A stretch of 64,000 bases of DNA from Cranoglanis bouderius (Eukaryota; Chordata; Actinopteri; Siluriformes; Cranoglanididae): NCBI GenBank assembly GCA_023630585.1, contig CM042558.1:11541800-11605799 (forward strand). The letters are read 5' to 3'. Numbering within the stretch: position 1 is the first letter of the stretch; each line of letters starts with the position of its first letter. Shown piece after piece: positions 61,412 through 64,000 of this stretch. The notes under the pieces were generated by a model, which saw only the letters and a program-made list of their open reading frames with translations, was not told the origin of the DNA and made no database searches. Both the position numbers and the translations under genes were made by a program.

Positions 61412-61460
61412 ATGTCCCTGACCAGCACAAAGCAGTTACTGAAGATGAATGAATGAACAC
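61412..61460 (+). repeat. SINE-type repeat tail
   Basis: TCCCTGACCAGCACAAAGCA and GTTACTGAAGATGAATGAAT match the tail of the family. The body is absent. Confidence 0.55.
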
Positions 61461-61464
61461 TGTA

Positions 61465-64000
61465 AACACCTCACAAGCAGACCCGCAGCTCCCAACATGC
61501 CCCCATGTTAATGAACGTGGCCTTTATTTCTCTCACGAGCTTCATATCTGACTGACGCCCTCGTCCGACATGAGGGTAATAACGGCTATTTGTTACAAAA
61601 ACGAAATCAAATAGTTGGATTTTGATAATTACAATGAATGTACATTCATACAGAAAAAAAAAGTTAAAAATGTTTTGGAGGTTGTGCATAGCAATGTGGT
61701 AAATGGGAGTCTTGTGATAAGCGTAAGATGAAGAGCAGTTATTAGGAATCTCAGGACTTTGTAGGTGAGACTGTTACAACAGCACATCTAGATCACGCAG
61801 GGTGTCTTGAGACTTACAGAAACCGTAGCAGGAGATGTGCATCAGGATATTGCAGTGAAATCATTTTGGGCAGCAGGCGTGCACGGACAATCGCTTCTTA
61901 TGTGTGATCGTATTCATGCAGGAACGTTTTAGTGTTGGCCTTTAGATTGTACTGTTTTTTTTGTGCAGTAATGTTATAAGATGTGTGTTTGCATCACTGG
62001 TTTCATGTATGTTCTTGGACTTGATTTTTCCAGTACGGTCTACTAATCCCTTGCTTCCCATACCACCCGAGTCTAAAATTGACATTGGATGAGCTTGAGA
62101 TGGCTCTTTTCAACTGTGGTTGAAATCTAAACCAGCAGTATGATGGTGTGGGGGGGAAAAAAAGCTCAATTGCTATTGACTAGGTGCCTGATAGTCTGCT
62201 ATCAGAGTCTGCAGTAAGGCTTGGAGATGAGACATTTTTCAGGCTTGCATGACCTGTATTGTGAGAGCATTCATGGTGTGATTCGGAAGAGTGCATTTAG
62301 TCATGGGCAGTGCCCTTAGAAGGATAATAGGGAAATTATAATTATGTTTCTTAGCAATCAAGTCTCACAATGCATCGAATTTACTGTAGACACAAACCTA
62401 CACCTGCTCGTGACATTCCTGCAGTGGAAAATATTCCATTAAGGAGTCATTGAAAATGGCAGAGTGCAGACACTCTCAGACAGTACTCAGGAAGAGCTGA
62501 GAAATGGCTGTCTCCTCTTTCTGCCTTTCAGAGATTAGTCTGCCTTCACACCCACTTTGCTTGTCACTACACGTCAAGGCAACAAATTGAACCAGTGGCG
62601 TGTTGTGCTGATATTCTCTCATCTTTGGTGTCTGAAATGTTTAGCGCAGCGCACTAGGGCTGCAACAAATAATTGCTGACCTCTATAACATTGATAAAAG
62701 TGGAAAGAAATGTTTGTTTTGGATGTCTTGGCTATGTCACTTGATTGAGAGAGAGAAAACGTTCAAAATATGCCTGAGGCAGTGATGGTCTGAGGAATGT
62801 TTTTGAAATCTGGAAGTCTTCTGAAGTTGATTTGCTTGCAAGAATGGCTATTAGCTTATAACTTTATAATAAGTATTTAATCTGAAACTTCATAGTAAGA
62901 GCCAAAAGGTATTTTGGACTACTTTGGCAGTTATTAATGAGTTTTCTTGGACATTATACATGTACTTGAGTGAAACATGATCCCAGTGCCTTTGAAATAG
63001 AATTTCTTTCGTTTATTTTCTTTCATTCTTATTTAGTTATTTATTTATTTATTTATTTATTTTTACTGTTAATGGTAGATCATGGCTGTAGATGCTAATG
63101 AACTTTTTAATATCTTTGAACTTTACATAAGACAAAGGCAGAAGGCCTTTTAAAAAATTTTTTTATAAAGTTTATCATGCAATAATAAAGCACAAAGTCT
63201 GTAGTAATCTCATATACATATCATTACATATATATGATGCAACATAAATACCTGGTTACTGATTTCGAATTGGCTTTCTGTCTGGAACACGAGGTTTTGG
63301 CGACAGGACATGGATACTTGACACTCCTGCAACGTCCTGTACTGTAATTTAATTTTGACTGATCCATGGCAGTCTGAATAATGACAAATTACACCTTCCG
63401 ATTCTATCAATTGCTAGTTTCGTGATGCTCTGTCTACGAGTTCTATCTTGTTTCCATGATCAAACCACGATTTGACTATCATTATCATCTTCCCCACGGG
63501 CCATTGCATTGATTAATTAGCAGGGAGATAAAAATAATTCTGAGAGATTTAAGTTGCTGGTTGATGAGCCGAACTCAGCTCGAGAGCAAGTGCGAAATGA
63601 TCTCATGTAGTCTTGTCCTACAAACAGCCTGATGTATACGTTTATTACAACCTTTTTAATTGAGTCTGCCTGAAGGGACAGTTGATAGGGCTGTGTAAAT
63701 AGGGGATAAGGATGATATATTCTTGGAGTGACTCAGAAGTAGAGTGGACTGGAGGGACGGATGTGGAATAGATTAATTTTCTTTTATTAATTGATAAGAT
63801 CTGAAGCTTGGAGAATGACCCTTATCATGATAATGGCCAGCGCTTGCAATTCAGAGCTAATTCGTCGTGTCCCTCAGTGCTTGATTTTTCACCTTTTAAA
63901 TTGCAATTAGCTTTGAGTTTGGTCTTGTGTCCTTCATTCTTGCTTCCTTATTACTATAAGACTGCACTTGGAGAATGACTTGAGCATCTGCAACATTTAT
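61465..64000. other. Transposon-poor unique stretch to window end
   Basis: No mobile element recognised. (TTTA)n at 63,038-63,063. 63,440-63,980 is rich in motifs such as CATTGCATTGATTAATTAGC, TGCAATTCAGAGCTAATTCG and AAATTGCAATTAGCTTTGAG, the style of deeply conserved vertebrate non-coding elements, but conservation cannot be tested here. Confidence 0.35.

Overview
The window looks like nuclear DNA of a teleost fish. It is AT-rich, full of long dinucleotide microsatellites, and carries many decayed Tc1/mariner copies from several families, hAT and palindromic MITE-type elements, L2-clade LINE pieces, a solo LTR and copies of a tRNA-related fish SINE-type repeat. The mix would suit a catfish or other otophysan, but that is an inference from repeat families. 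No bacterial-style genes, rRNA, tRNA gene or CRISPR array was seen, and no complete protein-coding gene. Apart from transposase relics, the open reading frames are short, low-complexity or lie inside repeats.

Layout. 1-36,000 is transposon-dense. It includes an LTR inserted in a MITE (2,454-3,502), a hAT element inserted in an L2 LINE (4,440-6,370), two copies of one Tc1 family (8,714-9,556 and 16,857-18,190), three further Tc1 families (13.8, 20.9 and 29.6 kb) and a hAT transposase scrap (27.0 kb). 36,270-37,760 is the one CpG-rich, promoter-like block, with TATA-like boxes, a perfect cAMP-response element and a possible 5' splice site. It may be the 5' end of a gene whose coding exons lie outside the window. 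37.8-54.6 kb is mixed: two Tc1 C-terminal relics, a nearly full-length but dead Tc1 (51.8-53.25 kb), several MITEs, and a pair of palindrome-ended units at 42.7-43.1 kb. 54.6-64 kb is nearly free of recognisable mobile elements. It holds a degenerate minisatellite (58.6 kb) and long unique stretches with homeodomain-type AT motifs that could be conserved non-coding elements.

How the parts relate. No set of genes works together here. What can be read is history: insertion order from nested elements with intact target duplications, decay of transposases by internal deletion, and a contrast between the transposon-rich left half and the transposon-poor right end. I found no convincing undescribed biological system. 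The observations most worth checking are the nested insertions, the extended inverted repeats of the 16.9-kb Tc1, the minisatellite, the repeated snap-back palindromes and the CpG block.
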